64,000 bases of DNA from an uncultured Sulfurovum sp. Lineage in GTDB: Bacteria > Campylobacterota > Campylobacteria > Campylobacterales > Sulfurovaceae. The notes under the pieces were generated by a model. That model was not told the origin of the DNA and did no database searches. It saw only the letters and a program-made list of their open reading frames with translations. The translations under genes were made by a program, and so were the position numbers. The DNA lies in the NCBI GenBank assembly GCA_913055205.1, contig CAJXJN010000008.1:1-64000 (forward strand). The letters are read 5' to 3'. How positions within the stretch are numbered: position 1 is the first letter of the stretch; each line of letters opens with the position of its first letter. Positions 16,515-25,555 of this stretch are shown here, piece after piece.

Positions 16515-17774
16515 ATGCACGAACAAACACTAGCCATCCATGCAGGATATGACAAAGATGCTATGGGGACTATGGCTGTACCTATTTACCAGACCACCGC
16601 GTATGAGTTTAGAGATACGGAACATGCGGCAAATCTTTTTGCACTGAAAGAACTGGGGAATATCTATACACGGTTGATGAACCCGACTACAGATGTTTTT
16701 GAAAAACGTTTTGCTGCACTTGAAGGCGGAGCAGCTGCCATAGGGACTGCTTCCGGTATGGCGGCCATCTTTTATGCTATTGCCAATGTAGCTGAGGCTG
16801 GAGACAACATCATTGTAGCAAAACAGGTGTATGGCGGAACAACAACACTTACTGGGCATACCATTAAACGTTTTGGTATAGAGACACGTTATTTTGATGT
16901 GCGTAATCCTGGCGAGATAGAAGCTTTGGTAGATGAAAAAACCAAAATTATCCTTTTTGAGAGCATTACAAATCCAAGTATTGATGTTGCTGATTTTGAT
17001 GCTATCGTAGCCATTGCTGACAAACACAACATTTTGACTTGTGTAGATAATACTGTAGCTACACCGATATTGTGTAAGCCGCTAGAGTATGGATGTGACC
17101 TGACTGTACACTCTGCAAGTAAATACACAACAGGTCAGGGGCTTGCCATTGGTGGTGTGATTGTTGAGCGTGAGAACTTGGTAGAGAAGATCAAGGGTAA
17201 TGCACGGTATGCACACTTTAATGAACCGGATGAGAGTTACCATGGGCTAGTCTACAGTGACTTGCCATTACCGCTCTTTACGCTTAGGGTAAGACTTGCA
17301 TTGTTGCGTGATCTGGGCGCGGCACCCAGTCCGTTCAACTCATGGTTGTATATCCAGGGACTTGAGACTTTACCACTGCGCATGAAACAACACTCTAGTT
17401 CAGCGTTAGCTATAGCAGAGTTTTTGGAAGCACATCCAAAAGTAGGGAAAGTCAACTATCCCGGACTTAAGTCAGATACAAATTATGAGTTGGGTCAAAA
17501 ATACTTTAAAGGTGGACACAGTGGGCTTCTCTCTTTTGAGGTTAAGGATAAAGAGACGGCACAGAAGATAGCAGACAGTACTGAGATATTTTCTTTGGTA
17601 GTAAATATTGGTGACAGTAAGTCTATTATTACGCATCCGGCAAGCACGACACATCAGCAACTGTCAGCTCAAGAGCTTATTGATGCGGGTGTTCCTGGAG
17701 GACTTGTAAGATTAAGTGTAGGGTTGGAAGATACGCAAGATTTGATAGATGATTTGACACAAGCCTTAGGGTAA
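16515..17774 (+). CDS. metY: O-acetylhomoserine sulfhydrylase
   Basis: This PLP enzyme makes homocysteine from O-acetylhomoserine and sulfide, by direct sulfhydrylation. The Cys/Met-metabolism PLP fold is evident: IYQTTAYEFRDTEHAANLFAL and YTRLMNPTTDVFEKR at the front, the phosphate-binding GTASGMAAI, DNTVATP, and the PLP lysine in HSASKYTTGQGLAIGG. The length of 419 residues is longer than MetB/MetC (about 390), as expected for MetY. metX follows after 50 bases, and together they form the acetylation/sulfhydrylation route. The product would need a methionine synthase encoded elsewhere. Confidence 0.94.
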   Translation: MHEQTLAIHAGYDKDAMGTMAVPIYQTTAYEFRDTEHAANLFALKELGNIYTRLMNPTTDVFEKRFAALEGGAAAIGTASGMAAIFYAIANVAEAGDNIIVAKQVYGGTTTLTGHTIKRFGIETRYFDVRNPGEIEALVDEKTKIILFESITNPSIDVADFDAIVAIADKHNILTCVDNTVATPILCKPLEYGCDLTVHSASKYTTGQGLAIGGVIVERENLVEKIKGNARYAHFNEPDESYHGLVYSDLPLPLFTLRVRLALLRDLGAAPSPFNSWLYIQGLETLPLRMKQHSSSALAIAEFLEAHPKVGKVNYPGLKSDTNYELGQKYFKGGHSGLLSFEVKDKETAQKIADSTEIFSLVVNIGDSKSIITHPASTTHQQLSAQELIDAGVPGGLVRLSVGLEDTQDLIDDLTQALG

Positions 17775-17824
17775 GTGCAAATAGGGTAAAATAACGAAAT
17801 TAATTCCAAGCACAAAAGCAGTTC

Positions 17825-18919
17825 ATGAAAATCAAAACAAAAACAGCACATTTCAGTAGTCCTCTTTACTTAGAGAGTGGGCGTATCCTGGAACCGTATG
17901 AAATCACTTATGAGACATACGGGGAACTAAATGAAGATAAATCTAATGTTATTTTAGTGTGTCATGCCCTTAGCGGTTCCCATCATGCAGCAGGTGTGTA
18001 TGAAGGTGAACAGAAAGCTGGCTGGTGGGACGGACTCATCGGTGATAATAAAGCCATTGATACGACTAAATATTTTGTTGTCTGCAGCAATGTTGTAGGT
18101 TCTTGTTTTGGTACGACGGGCCCTATGAGTAATAACTATCCCTCAGAAGAGCCTTTTCGTTTAAAATTTCCTGTTGTGACCATAAAAGATATGATAAGAG
18201 CTCAGATGCACTTACTTTCACAATTGGGTATCTATCATGTACGTGCTATAGTCGGTGGTTCTATGGGTGGAATGCAGGCACTGCAGTTTGCAGTGGATTA
18301 TCCTAATTTTGCGGATGATATCATATCTCTTGCTGCTACCTATGCGACAAGGCCATGGACGATAGCCTTTAACAAGGTTGCCGTAGAGGCTATAAGAAGG
18401 GATCCGCGATTTAAACATGGAAATTATGAGAAAGATGCTTTTAAAGAAGAAGGGTTGGATGGTTTAGCTATCGGACGTATCGCCGGACATATCTCTTATC
18501 TTTCTCCTGATTCTATGGATAACAAATTTGGACGTAACTATGTCAGTAATGATGGTTTATTTGAACTCTTTGGACGTTATGAAGTTGAGAGATATATGGA
18601 ATACAATACCAATAATTTTTCACGTATTTTTGATCCACTCTCTTACCTCTATATAGTAAAAGCGATCAACACGTTTAATTTAAGTCGTGGATATGATTCA
18701 TTACATGATGCTGTTTTACGGATCAAGGCAAATGTTCATTTGATCAGTTTTTCATCTGATTATCTGTTTTTCCCTTCAGAGATGGAACACATCGCTAATA
18801 TGATGAAGCGAAACGGACAGGCACATACATATCTTGAAGTTGAAAGTAATTATGGACATGATGCATTTTTAGTAGAATTAGAAAAATTTGAAGAGAATAT
18901 AAAAGAGGTATTACAATGA
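17825..18919 (+). CDS. metX: Homoserine O-acetyltransferase
   Basis: MetX transfers an acetyl group from acetyl-CoA to homoserine, supplying MetY. It is an alpha/beta-hydrolase-fold enzyme. The oxyanion region is CHALSGSHHAAG, the nucleophile Ser lies in VGGSMGGMQALQF, the catalytic Asp is in FSSDYLFFP, and His is in SNYGHDAFLVE. The length of 364 residues is usual. The stop codon overlaps the ATG of a 27-codon frame (ATGA). Family members can be acetyl- or succinyltransferases; the metY neighbour favours acetyl. Confidence 0.94.
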   Translation: MKIKTKTAHFSSPLYLESGRILEPYEITYETYGELNEDKSNVILVCHALSGSHHAAGVYEGEQKAGWWDGLIGDNKAIDTTKYFVVCSNVVGSCFGTTGPMSNNYPSEEPFRLKFPVVTIKDMIRAQMHLLSQLGIYHVRAIVGGSMGGMQALQFAVDYPNFADDIISLAATYATRPWTIAFNKVAVEAIRRDPRFKHGNYEKDAFKEEGLDGLAIGRIAGHISYLSPDSMDNKFGRNYVSNDGLFELFGRYEVERYMEYNTNNFSRIFDPLSYLYIVKAINTFNLSRGYDSLHDAVLRIKANVHLISFSSDYLFFPSEMEHIANMMKRNGQAHTYLEVESNYGHDAFLVELEKFEENIKEVLQ

Positions 18920-18999
18920 AATTTCCTGAGTTGATAAATGAAGTTTTAGTGAGAGAAATTAAAACAGGACTTTGCTCTGTTTTAAGGAGAAGTATATAA
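18916..18999 (+). CDS. Possible 27-residue peptide linking metX and xseB
   Basis: An ATG overlapping the metX stop (ATGA) opens a 27-codon frame beginning MKFPELINEVLVREIK. Its TAA overlaps the xseB ATG (TAATG), so ribosomes could pass from metX to xseB without a gap. The frame also spans the AAGGAGA ribosome site of xseB. It may be only a coupling leader. No family is recognised. Confidence 0.3.
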   Translation: MKFPELINEVLVREIKTGLCSVLRRSI

Positions 19000-19202
19000 T
19001 GGCAACCTTTGAAGAGAAATTAGAACATTCAAAAGAGCTTTTGGAAAAGTTGATGAATCCGGAGATCACACTTGAAGAGTCTGTGAAGCTTTATGAGGAA
19101 GGTCTTAAAAATATTAAAGAGGCTCAAAAACTCATAGAAGAAGCTAAAATGAAAATCACTGTCATAGAACAATCAAATCAAAATGTAGGTGATGAAGGAT
19201 GA
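18999..19202 (+). CDS. xseB: Exodeoxyribonuclease VII small subunit
   Basis: XseB binds the large XseA subunit and is needed for processive degradation of single-stranded DNA to oligonucleotides. The 67-residue protein has the characteristic FEEKLEHSKELLEKLMNPEITLEESVKLYEEGLK helical hairpin. The ATG at 18999 has AAGGAGA 11 bases upstream; an upstream TTG/GTG extension is not supported. It overlaps the next gene by four bases (ATGA). xseA is not in the window. Confidence 0.92.
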   Translation: MATFEEKLEHSKELLEKLMNPEITLEESVKLYEEGLKNIKEAQKLIEEAKMKITVIEQSNQNVGDEG

Positions 19203-20011
19203 GTAAAAAACTGGTCGTAGCCGCATTACAACTACCGACCTTGGGTATGAATGCGACACGACTGGAGTTCTATTTGAAAAAAGCACATGAAAGAGGAGCA
19301 GATGTAATACTTCTTGGTGAGTATGTACTGAATCACTTTTTTAAAGAGTTTGCAAGCATGGCACCAAGTATGGTTAAAGCACAAACCAAAAAACATTTGG
19401 AACTTCTTAAAAATCTTGCTATCAAATATGATATTGTTTTTGTTTCTCCTATTATAGTAACGAAAAAAGATGGGTATCATAAAACAATTGTGAAGATCAC
19501 ATCTAAAAATACACGTTATTATGAACAGCAGATACTGCTTCCTTATAGACATTGGGATGAGAAGAAGTTTTTTTCCAATCCGATCAGACCGCTTAAAGAT
19601 CCTATGACATTTAATCTGAATGGATTTAAGATCATGGTAATGGCAGGATTTGAGCTGCACTTTGATCCTTTTTGGCAGAGTGTGACGAAGAAAAAAGTAG
19701 ATTTGGTACTTCTTCCTACAGCGTCAACGTTTGGCTCACATAACAGATGGCGTGAAATTATAAAAACTAAAGCCTTTTTACATGGCTGTTTTGTCCTTCG
19801 TGCCAACCGTTTGGGGGAGTATAGTGATGATGAGGTTAAGTGGAAATTCTATGGTGATACAATGTTAGTATCTCCCGAAGGTGAAGTAGAGATGATGCTT
19901 GAAGATAAAGAGTCCATGCTTATTGAAGTAATTGATAAAGCAGAAATTTTGGAACACCGAAAAGTATGGGCATTTGAGAAAGAGTTAAAAATCAGAGAGG
20001 ATTTAATATGA
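19199..20011 (+). CDS. Nitrilase-superfamily protein lacking catalytic Lys and Cys
   Basis: The fold is that of carbon-nitrogen hydrolases: VVAALQLPTLGMNATR at the start, the Glu of the triad at residue 41 (VILLGEYV), and GSHNRWREIIKTKAFLHGCFVLRANRLG late, matching the helix that packs against the active site. The segment that normally reads YRKxHL is YYEQQILLPYR, with Gln at 110-111 in place of Lys. The segment that normally reads G-V-x-I-C-Y-E/D is VMAGFELHFDPFW, with Gly150 in place of the nucleophile Cys. If this alignment holds, amidase activity is lost and the protein is a pseudoenzyme. The coupled neighbours xseB and a ThiF-like gene do not explain its role. Confidence 0.8.
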   Translation: MSKKLVVAALQLPTLGMNATRLEFYLKKAHERGADVILLGEYVLNHFFKEFASMAPSMVKAQTKKHLELLKNLAIKYDIVFVSPIIVTKKDGYHKTIVKITSKNTRYYEQQILLPYRHWDEKKFFSNPIRPLKDPMTFNLNGFKIMVMAGFELHFDPFWQSVTKKKVDLVLLPTASTFGSHNRWREIIKTKAFLHGCFVLRANRLGEYSDDEVKWKFYGDTMLVSPEGEVEMMLEDKESMLIEVIDKAEILEHRKVWAFEKELKIREDLI

Positions 20012-20682
20012 CACCGGAAGAGTATTTTAACAGACAGATTCAATTATGGGGTGGAGAGGCACAGAAGGCTCTTCAAACTAAGAGAATAGCTATTATTGGT
20101 TCAGGCGGCCTTGGATCTACTTTGGCCCAAGCCTTGGGTACGAGTGGTATAGGTGAGATACATATAGTAGACTTTGATACAGTCTCTATACACAATATTC
20201 ACAGACAGATTGCGTTTACGCTTGAAGATGAAGGGCAAAATAAAGCCAAAGCTGTAGCCAAGCTTATAGAGTCCAAAAATCCTTTTGTCAAAGCAGTGGC
20301 ATTTGATATGGATTTTAAAGCATTTAAAGAGAAGGGAAACATGTATGATCTCATCTTGGATGCAACAGACAATCTTCCTGTACGCGGAGATATAGACAAG
20401 TATGCAAAAGAGACAAAGATACCTTGGATTTATGCCAGCGTAGAAGAGTTCAACGGACAGGTTTGTTTTTTTGAAGAATCGAACTTTCAAGTCTTTAACA
20501 TCTCTGATCATAAACCGGGGGGGATCGCTGCACCTATCGTGATGCATATAGGTTCTCTTCAGGCAAATTTGGCACTTCGTTATTTGGTAGGAGAGCCAGT
20601 AGTTAAAGATAAACTTTATTATCTCTATTTTAATGATGAAGGTGAACTTGTTACCCAAAAATTTGGAATGCCAAAAGCCTAA
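20008..20682 (+). CDS. ThiF/MoeB/HesA-family adenylyltransferase
   Basis: E1-like enzymes of this family adenylate the C-terminus of small sulfur carriers such as ThiS or MoaD. The nucleotide-binding start is RIAIIGSGGLGSTLAQALGTSGIGEIHIVD, then DTVSIHNIHRQIAF with the catalytic Arg and DEGQNKAKAVAKLI with the Lys. DATDNLPVRGDID is the conserved Asp-containing segment. The 224-residue protein lacks the CxxC zinc pairs and rhodanese extension of MoeB, giving a minimal form. It overlaps the preceding gene by four bases. ThiS versus MoaD specificity cannot be decided here. Confidence 0.87.
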   Translation: MTPEEYFNRQIQLWGGEAQKALQTKRIAIIGSGGLGSTLAQALGTSGIGEIHIVDFDTVSIHNIHRQIAFTLEDEGQNKAKAVAKLIESKNPFVKAVAFDMDFKAFKEKGNMYDLILDATDNLPVRGDIDKYAKETKIPWIYASVEEFNGQVCFFEESNFQVFNISDHKPGGIAAPIVMHIGSLQANLALRYLVGEPVVKDKLYYLYFNDEGELVTQKFGMPKA

Positions 20683-20720
20683 TAGTGTTACAATTATAGA
20701 AATAATATAAAGGGTATAGT

Positions 20721-21056
20721 ATGAAATTAAAAGTATTACTTTTTTCAGTGATGGTTTTGTTTTTTGCCGGATGTACACAAGAGACTCAAAACTCTCTTAG
20801 TCGTTCAATTCAGAACTGGACAGGAACTAATGGTGTACTTGATGTGTATGCCGGTGATAAATTAGTACATAGGTTTATTAAAATAGATAAACTTTCAACA
20901 GCTTATGGTACGAATGACAGCAAACTTAGACCGTATCGTTATGGTTATGGATATGATGATGTAAACTTTAATGGTAAAAAAGATGCGGGAGAGAAGAAAG
21001 TATATTTTGAATTTTCTGATTACTCAACATCATATATATTTTATGAAAGAAATTAA
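20721..21056 (+). CDS. Small predicted lipoprotein
   Basis: This 111-residue protein begins with a lipoprotein signal peptide, ending in the lipobox FFAGC at residues 14-18. The mature part contains GTNGVLDVYAGDKLVHRFIKIDKLSTAYG and a Tyr-rich stretch RPYRYGYGYDD. It ends in a short acidic/basic segment DVNFNGKKDAGEKKVYFEF that looks like an EF-hand-type loop (D-x-N-x-N-G-x-x-D). No named family is recognised. A TACAAT promoter box at 20690 precedes it, and a palindrome follows at its stop codon. Confidence 0.7.
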   Translation: MKLKVLLFSVMVLFFAGCTQETQNSLSRSIQNWTGTNGVLDVYAGDKLVHRFIKIDKLSTAYGTNDSKLRPYRYGYGYDDVNFNGKKDAGEKKVYFEFSDYSTSYIFYERN

Positions 21057-21074
21057 AAGAGTCATATGACTCTT
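21057..21074. terminator. 18-bp perfect palindrome after the lipoprotein gene
   Basis: AAGAGTCATATGACTCTT is perfectly symmetric and directly follows the stop codon. It lacks a T-run on the plus strand, so intrinsic termination would be weak. A protein-binding site is the alternative. Confidence 0.35.
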
Positions 21075-21161
21075 CCTCATCAGAGGTAAAACTTCAGTGA
21101 CTGAATATAGTATGGACTTTGTTCATAATATATGGGAATTTATTAATAGGAGAACAGGTAA

Positions 21162-21551
21162 ATGAAATTTATTTCAACAAAAGAAGCACCACAAGCCATA
21201 GGACCATATTCACAAGCAGTTGAAGCAAATGGCTTCATTTATACATCAGGGCAGATCGGACTTGATGAAAAAGGTGTCATGGTAGCAGGAGATGTAGAAA
21301 ATCAAACACATCAAGTGATGAAAAACCTCTTTTATGTACTTGAAGCAGCCGGAGCACACTTTAATGATGTGATTAAAACAACGATTTTTTTGGCAGATAT
21401 GAATGATTTTGACAAGGTCAATAAAATTTATGCACATTATTTTGGTACGCACAAACCAGTGAGAAGTACAGTAGCAGTAAAAACATTGCCTAAAAATGCT
21501 CTGGTTGAGATAGATTGTATCGCACTTGCAGGAGTTGATTACACTTTTTAA
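21162..21551 (+). CDS. ridA: RidA family enamine/imine deaminase
   Basis: RidA hydrolyses reactive 2-aminoacrylate-type enamines made by PLP enzymes, protecting cells from PLP-enzyme inactivation. The 129-residue length is exact for the family. Signatures are APQAIGPYSQAV, GFIYTSGQIGLDEKG, TTIFLADMNDFDKVN, and KPVRSTVAVKTLPKNALVEIDCIA with the conserved Arg and Glu of the active site. The upstream GGAGAACAGG gives a ribosome site. Confidence 0.95.
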   Translation: MKFISTKEAPQAIGPYSQAVEANGFIYTSGQIGLDEKGVMVAGDVENQTHQVMKNLFYVLEAAGAHFNDVIKTTIFLADMNDFDKVNKIYAHYFGTHKPVRSTVAVKTLPKNALVEIDCIALAGVDYTF

Positions 21552-21606
21552 TAGTGAAAGTATCAAATAAGTTCTTAGTTTAAAAAAAAATTAAAACAAC
21601 TTTGGG

Positions 21607-21612
21607 TATAAT
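21607..21612 (+). promoter_or_regulatory. -10 box of the rplU-rpmA promoter
   Basis: TTTGGGTATAATCACGAAC contains a consensus TATAAT at 21607-21612 preceded by GGG. The same TTTGGGTATAATC(A/G)CGAA sequence occurs before pyrH at 54837-54855, suggesting a shared strong housekeeping promoter form. Its position rules out the longer L21 start at 21602. Confidence 0.75.
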
Positions 21613-21649
21613 CACGAACTTTTTAAAAAACGATAGTAAAGGGTTTGCA

Positions 21650-21955
21650 ATGTACGCAATCATTAAAGCAAGTGGGCAACAATTCAAAGTTCAAGAGGGT
21701 GATATCATCTGTTTTGACAATATGAGTCTTGAGCCTAAAAGTGCTGTAGAATTCAAAGAAGTTTTAGCACTAGACAACGGTGAATTAACTGTAGGTACTC
21801 CATTCGTAGAGGGTGCTGTAGTTAAAGGAGAAGTGATCAATGAAGGTAGAGATAAAAAAGTTATCATCTACAAGAAAAGAAGAAGAAAAGATTCAAAACT
21901 TAAAAGAGGTTTCAGAAGAGACTTTACAAGAGTTAGAATTACTAAAATAGCATAA
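21650..21955 (+). CDS. rplU: 50S ribosomal protein L21
   Basis: L21 binds 23S rRNA domain near L20. The ATG at 21650 gives [18 protein letters not shown], the family start. The C-terminal signature [32 protein letters not shown] is complete, and the length of 101 residues is right. rpmA follows after 9 bases with an AAGGAGCTC ribosome site. Confidence 0.97.
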   Translation: MYAIIKASGQQFKVQEGDIICFDNMSLEPKSAVEFKEVLALDNGELTVGTPFVEGAVVKGEVINEGRDKKVIIYKKRRRKDSKLKRGFRRDFTRVRITKIA

Positions 21956-21964
21956 GGAGCTCAG

Positions 21965-22219
21965 ATGGCACACAAGAAAGGTCAAGGATCTACTCAGAAT
22001 AACCGTGATTCAGCTGGACGTCGTTTAGGCGTTAAGAAATTTGGTGGTGAAGCAGTTATCCCAGGTAACATTATCGTTAGACAAAGAGGAACAAAAGTTC
22101 ATCCAGGTAATGGTGTAGGTATGGGTAAAGATCATACTATTTTTGCACTTGTTGAAGGTGTAGTTAAATTTGAAAACAGAACTGCTAGTCAGAAAAAAGT
22201 TTCAGTAATACCTGCATAA
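21965..22219 (+). CDS. rpmA: 50S ribosomal protein L27
   Basis: L27 reaches into the peptidyl-transferase centre with its N-terminus. [29 protein letters not shown] and the [26 protein letters not shown] block are definitive. It lacks the Firmicutes-type N-terminal pre-sequence. The length is 84 residues. It is the last gene of the rplU operon and is followed by a strong terminator. Confidence 0.97.
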   Translation: MAHKKGQGSTQNNRDSAGRRLGVKKFGGEAVIPGNIIVRQRGTKVHPGNGVGMGKDHTIFALVEGVVKFENRTASQKKVSVIPA

Positions 22220-22225
22220 TCCATC

Positions 22226-22257
22226 TAAGTCCGAGTTATTCTCGGACTTATTTCTCT
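22226..22257 (+). terminator. Intrinsic terminator of rplU-rpmA
   Basis: A 10-bp perfect stem TAAGTCCGAG / CTCGGACTTA with a five-base loop (TTATT) is followed by TTTCTCT. It begins seven bases after the L27 stop. Confidence 0.85.
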
Positions 22258-22277
22258 AATATTTTAGCTTACTTTCA

Positions 22278-22574
22278 TTATTCATTTTCATCAATGATCA
22301 ATAAATTTTTACATTTGTTACGTCCTAAAAACCAACCATTGTTATAATCTTTATCATTCTTAAAAAGCTGATGTGATTTTTTGTAGTTACCTTTAGCAGT
22401 GGTACATCCGTCTTTGATACCTTTTTGGTACGAATCACTCAGATTTACCCCAAAATAGATATTGCTATGATAGTAACCACCTTTCTCTAAGGGTATCTCT
22501 TTGGGAGTACAGGCATTAAATAGAAAGAGTGAACTTGTTAACGATAATACTGTTATAGGTTTAAAATAGTGCAT
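22278..22574 (-). CDS. Small predicted lipoprotein
   Basis: The ATG at 22574, preceded by AAGGAAATAAG, gives a 98-residue protein. Its signal peptide is ITVLSLTSSLFLFNAC, with lipobox FNAC. The mature portion reads SYQKGIKDGCTTAKGNYKKS and FKNDKDYNNGWFLGRNKCKN. This repeats the Y-x-x-G-x-x-x-G-C pattern seen in small DUF-type lipoproteins with a Gly-zipper-like motif, and it has two mature Cys besides the lipid Cys. No function is assigned. It faces the rpmA terminator and diverges from obgE. Confidence 0.7.
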   Translation of the reverse strand: MHYFKPITVLSLTSSLFLFNACTPKEIPLEKGGYYHSNIYFGVNLSDSYQKGIKDGCTTAKGNYKKSHQLFKNDKDYNNGWFLGRNKCKNLLIIDENE

Positions 22575-22703
22575 GAACTTATTTCCTTCCTTTGTTTTGA
22601 TAGGAAAATTATAGCGATAATTTCGCGAATTTAGATATAATTTCATAATTCATTTATTATCATCATATAAGATGATATTTTTTATAAATATAAAGGTTTA
22701 TAT

Positions 22704-23819
22704 ATGTTTGTAGATAGCGTAGAACTTACGATCAGCTCAGGTAAAGGCGGTGCGGGTGCCATCTCTTTTTGGACAGAGAAATTTGTCGTCAAAGGTGGTC
22801 CGGATGGTGGAGATGGCGGTCGTGGCGGCTCTGTTTTTTTTAAAGTAGACAACAACACAGATACACTCTCTGCACTTCGTGGCCGCAGGGTCATCAAAGC
22901 TGAAAATGGTCGTCCGGGTGAAGGTCGTAAATGTTATGGTCGAAAAGGCCAGGATACTATTATTACTGTGCCTCCGGGTACACAAGTAATAGATATGGAG
23001 ACAGGTGAAGAGCTTTTAGACCTTGTCACCGAAGGTGAAGTAGTGAAGTTTCTTGAAGGTGGTAAAGGTGGACTTGGCAACATGCACTTTAAGAGTTCGA
23101 GTAACCAAAGACCAACTTATGCACAACCTGGACTTCCAGGGATTACCAAACAGGTAAGACTTGAGATGAAACTCATCGCTGATGTGGGTCTTGTGGGTTA
23201 CCCAAATGTAGGAAAGTCAACACTTATCTCTACACTTTCAAATGCAAGACCACAAGTGGCAAACTATGAGTTTACCACACTTACGCCAAAGTTGGGTGTG
23301 GTACATATAGGGGACTATGATTCATTTATGATGGCAGATATTCCAGGTATTATTGAAGGTGCAAGTGATGGCAGGGGGTTAGGGTTAGAGTTCTTAAAAC
23401 ATATTGAAAGAACAAAAACGCTGCTTCTTATGATAGATGCAGCCAATTACAGAGAGATGAAGTATCAGTATGAGACGCTTTTAGTGGAGTTGCAGCGTTA
23501 CTCTGAAACTTTGGCGACAAGAAAACATGCTATTGCCATCACAAAGATAGATTCACTCTCACAAGATGAAGTCAATGAACTCACAAAGACTTTCTTGTCA
23601 GACATCGGTTTAGAAGCAAATGATACTTTGAACCGATATAAAGCAGACAGCAATTATATAAGTTATGGATTTAAGACAGATTTTGGTGTGGCGTTACCGC
23701 AAGAGAAGCCACTCTTTGTGCTTCCTATCTCTTCTGTGGCACACTTGAATACAGAAGCGTTACGTTATGCTTTAGGAGATTTTGTGAAAAATGTTAAAGA
23801 AGAAGAAAAAGAGGCATAG
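22704..23819 (+). CDS. obgE: Obg/CgtA GTPase
   Basis: Obg is an essential GTPase that joins 50S assembly with growth and the stringent response. The Gly-rich Obg fold ([35 protein letters not shown]) occupies residues 1-158. The GTPase domain has GYPNVGKST (G1), [10 protein letters not shown] (G2), [10 protein letters not shown] (G3) and TKID (G4). The length is 371 residues, with a short acidic/basic end instead of a full OCT domain. The obgE-proB-fmt order follows the L21-L27 genes, as is common. Confidence 0.96.
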   Translation: MFVDSVELTISSGKGGAGAISFWTEKFVVKGGPDGGDGGRGGSVFFKVDNNTDTLSALRGRRVIKAENGRPGEGRKCYGRKGQDTIITVPPGTQVIDMETGEELLDLVTEGEVVKFLEGGKGGLGNMHFKSSSNQRPTYAQPGLPGITKQVRLEMKLIADVGLVGYPNVGKSTLISTLSNARPQVANYEFTTLTPKLGVVHIGDYDSFMMADIPGIIEGASDGRGLGLEFLKHIERTKTLLLMIDAANYREMKYQYETLLVELQRYSETLATRKHAIAITKIDSLSQDEVNELTKTFLSDIGLEANDTLNRYKADSNYISYGFKTDFGVALPQEKPLFVLPISSVAHLNTEALRYALGDFVKNVKEEEKEA

Positions 23820-23830
23820 GAGAGGTTAGG

Positions 23831-24589
23831 ATGCAACGTATCGTTATCAAGGTCGGCTCTCATGTCTTAACGGAAAAAGGGGCTATAGCAAAGAGACGTA
23901 TGTTGGCACTGGTACAGCTTATAGCTGAACTTAAAGCACATCAGTATGAAGTGATCTTGGTAAGTTCAGGTGCTGTTGCAGCAGGTTCTACACAACTTCC
24001 TTTAGACAGAGCCTCTGTTGCCAACAGGCAAGCTCTTGCTGCGATAGGCCAACCACTTTTGCTTAAAATGTATCAAGAGAAATTTGCAAAATTCGGTCTG
24101 CTTTGTTCACAAGTACTTTTAAGTGCAGATGTCTTTGAATCTACAGAGCATATACAACATGCAAAAGTAGCCATAGATACGCTTTTAGAAAACAATGTAG
24201 TGCCTATTATCAATGAAAATGACACTGTGAGTATCGAGGAGTTGGTCTTTGGAGACAATGACAGACTCTCTGCACATGTTGCACACCATTTTGATGCTGA
24301 GTTACTAGTTATTCTTTCAGATATCGATGCTTTATATGATAAGGATCCCAATCGGTATCATGATGCAAAACGCAGAGCAGTCGTAACGACTATTTCAGAT
24401 GAAGAGCTCAATGCGGAGCATACGCCCAATAATGAATTTGCTACAGGTGGTATAGTAACAAAATTGCAATCTGCAGATTTTCTCATGAAGCACGGCAGAG
24501 CAATGTTTCTGGCAAGCGGATTTGACCTGAGTGATGTAAAGTCTCTTCTTATAGATGGTAAACATGTGGGTGGAACACTCTTTCAATAA
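23831..24589 (+). CDS. proB: Glutamate 5-kinase
   Basis: ProB phosphorylates glutamate to glutamyl 5-phosphate, the first proline step. The amino-acid-kinase fold shows [20 protein letters not shown], the [24 protein letters not shown] block and [12 protein letters not shown]. At 252 residues it lacks the C-terminal PUA domain of the E. coli enzyme, a form common in this phylum. proA and proC are about 17 kb away at 40516-42677 rather than in one operon. Confidence 0.94.
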   Translation: MQRIVIKVGSHVLTEKGAIAKRRMLALVQLIAELKAHQYEVILVSSGAVAAGSTQLPLDRASVANRQALAAIGQPLLLKMYQEKFAKFGLLCSQVLLSADVFESTEHIQHAKVAIDTLLENNVVPIINENDTVSIEELVFGDNDRLSAHVAHHFDAELLVILSDIDALYDKDPNRYHDAKRRAVVTTISDEELNAEHTPNNEFATGGIVTKLQSADFLMKHGRAMFLASGFDLSDVKSLLIDGKHVGGTLFQ

Positions 24590-24643
24590 TAGCGATAAGT
24601 GCCTTGCTTATATAGAACAAGAAAATATTTATAGGTGATATAG

Positions 24644-25555
24644 ATGAAAAGAATAGTTTACATGGGAACACCCCATTATGCACGAGAGATACTAAATACC
24701 CTCATAGAAGCAGAGGATATGGATCTCTCTTTGGTACTTACACAACCGGATCGTCCGGTAGGGCGAAAGAAAGTTTTGACTCCTCCTCCTGTAAAAGTTT
24801 TGGCAGAGGAACATGGTATTGAGGTTTTACAGCCAAATCGTCTTAGTGATGAGGGGATTGAAGAGGCTATAAAGTCTGCCAATCCGGACTTCATTATCGT
24901 GGCAGCATTTGGGCAACTTCTGCCTAAGAGTATATTGGATATTGCACCATGTATCAATCTGCATGCTTCTTTGCTCCCTCAATATCGTGGTGCTTCACCA
25001 GTGCAGCAATCTTTACTGAATGGCGATGAAAAAACCGGTGTGACCTCTATGCTAATGGAAGAGGGACTGGATACCGGGGATATACTTGAAAAAGTAGAAT
25101 TTGTCATTCCAAAAGATATGAGACTACATGCTTTAATGCAGCAACTCACAGATGACGCATGCAGTTTAACACTGAGTACGATTCGCAATTATAAGAGTAT
25201 TATCCCTGAGAAACAGGATGAAAAGCAGGCAACACTTTGCAAAAAAATCAAAAAGAGTGACGGTGAGATCAATTTTGAAGATGCAAGAGTGATCTATAAT
25301 AAATATAGGGCATTTGAAGGATGGCCGGGGATCTTTGCTTCTAATGGTACAAAATTTGATGGACTCTCTTTGGTCGATACAGAAAATCAAAACAATGCTT
25401 GTGAAATACTTGCATTTGAAGATGAAAGTATCGTTGTCGGATGTAGCAGGGGTGCTTTAAAAATAGAGAGACTTCAGCCTGCTTCTAAAAAAGCGATGTC
25501 AGCCAAAGCATACTGTGTTGGAAGGGGGATGAAAGTTGGAGATACTCTCATTTAA
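24644..25555 (+). CDS. fmt: Methionyl-tRNA formyltransferase
   Basis: Fmt formylates initiator Met-tRNA with 10-formyltetrahydrofolate. MGTPHYAREILNTL, TQPDRPVGRKKVLTPPPVK, and the catalytic INLHASLLPQYRGASPVQQSLLNGDEKTGVT block with Asn, His and Asp are present. The C-terminal tRNA-binding barrel (RAFEGWPGIFA) is shortened; the length is 303 residues. It overlaps birA by 20 bases. Confidence 0.95.
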   Translation: MKRIVYMGTPHYAREILNTLIEAEDMDLSLVLTQPDRPVGRKKVLTPPPVKVLAEEHGIEVLQPNRLSDEGIEEAIKSANPDFIIVAAFGQLLPKSILDIAPCINLHASLLPQYRGASPVQQSLLNGDEKTGVTSMLMEEGLDTGDILEKVEFVIPKDMRLHALMQQLTDDACSLTLSTIRNYKSIIPEKQDEKQATLCKKIKKSDGEINFEDARVIYNKYRAFEGWPGIFASNGTKFDGLSLVDTENQNNACEILAFEDESIVVGCSRGALKIERLQPASKKAMSAKAYCVGRGMKVGDTLI

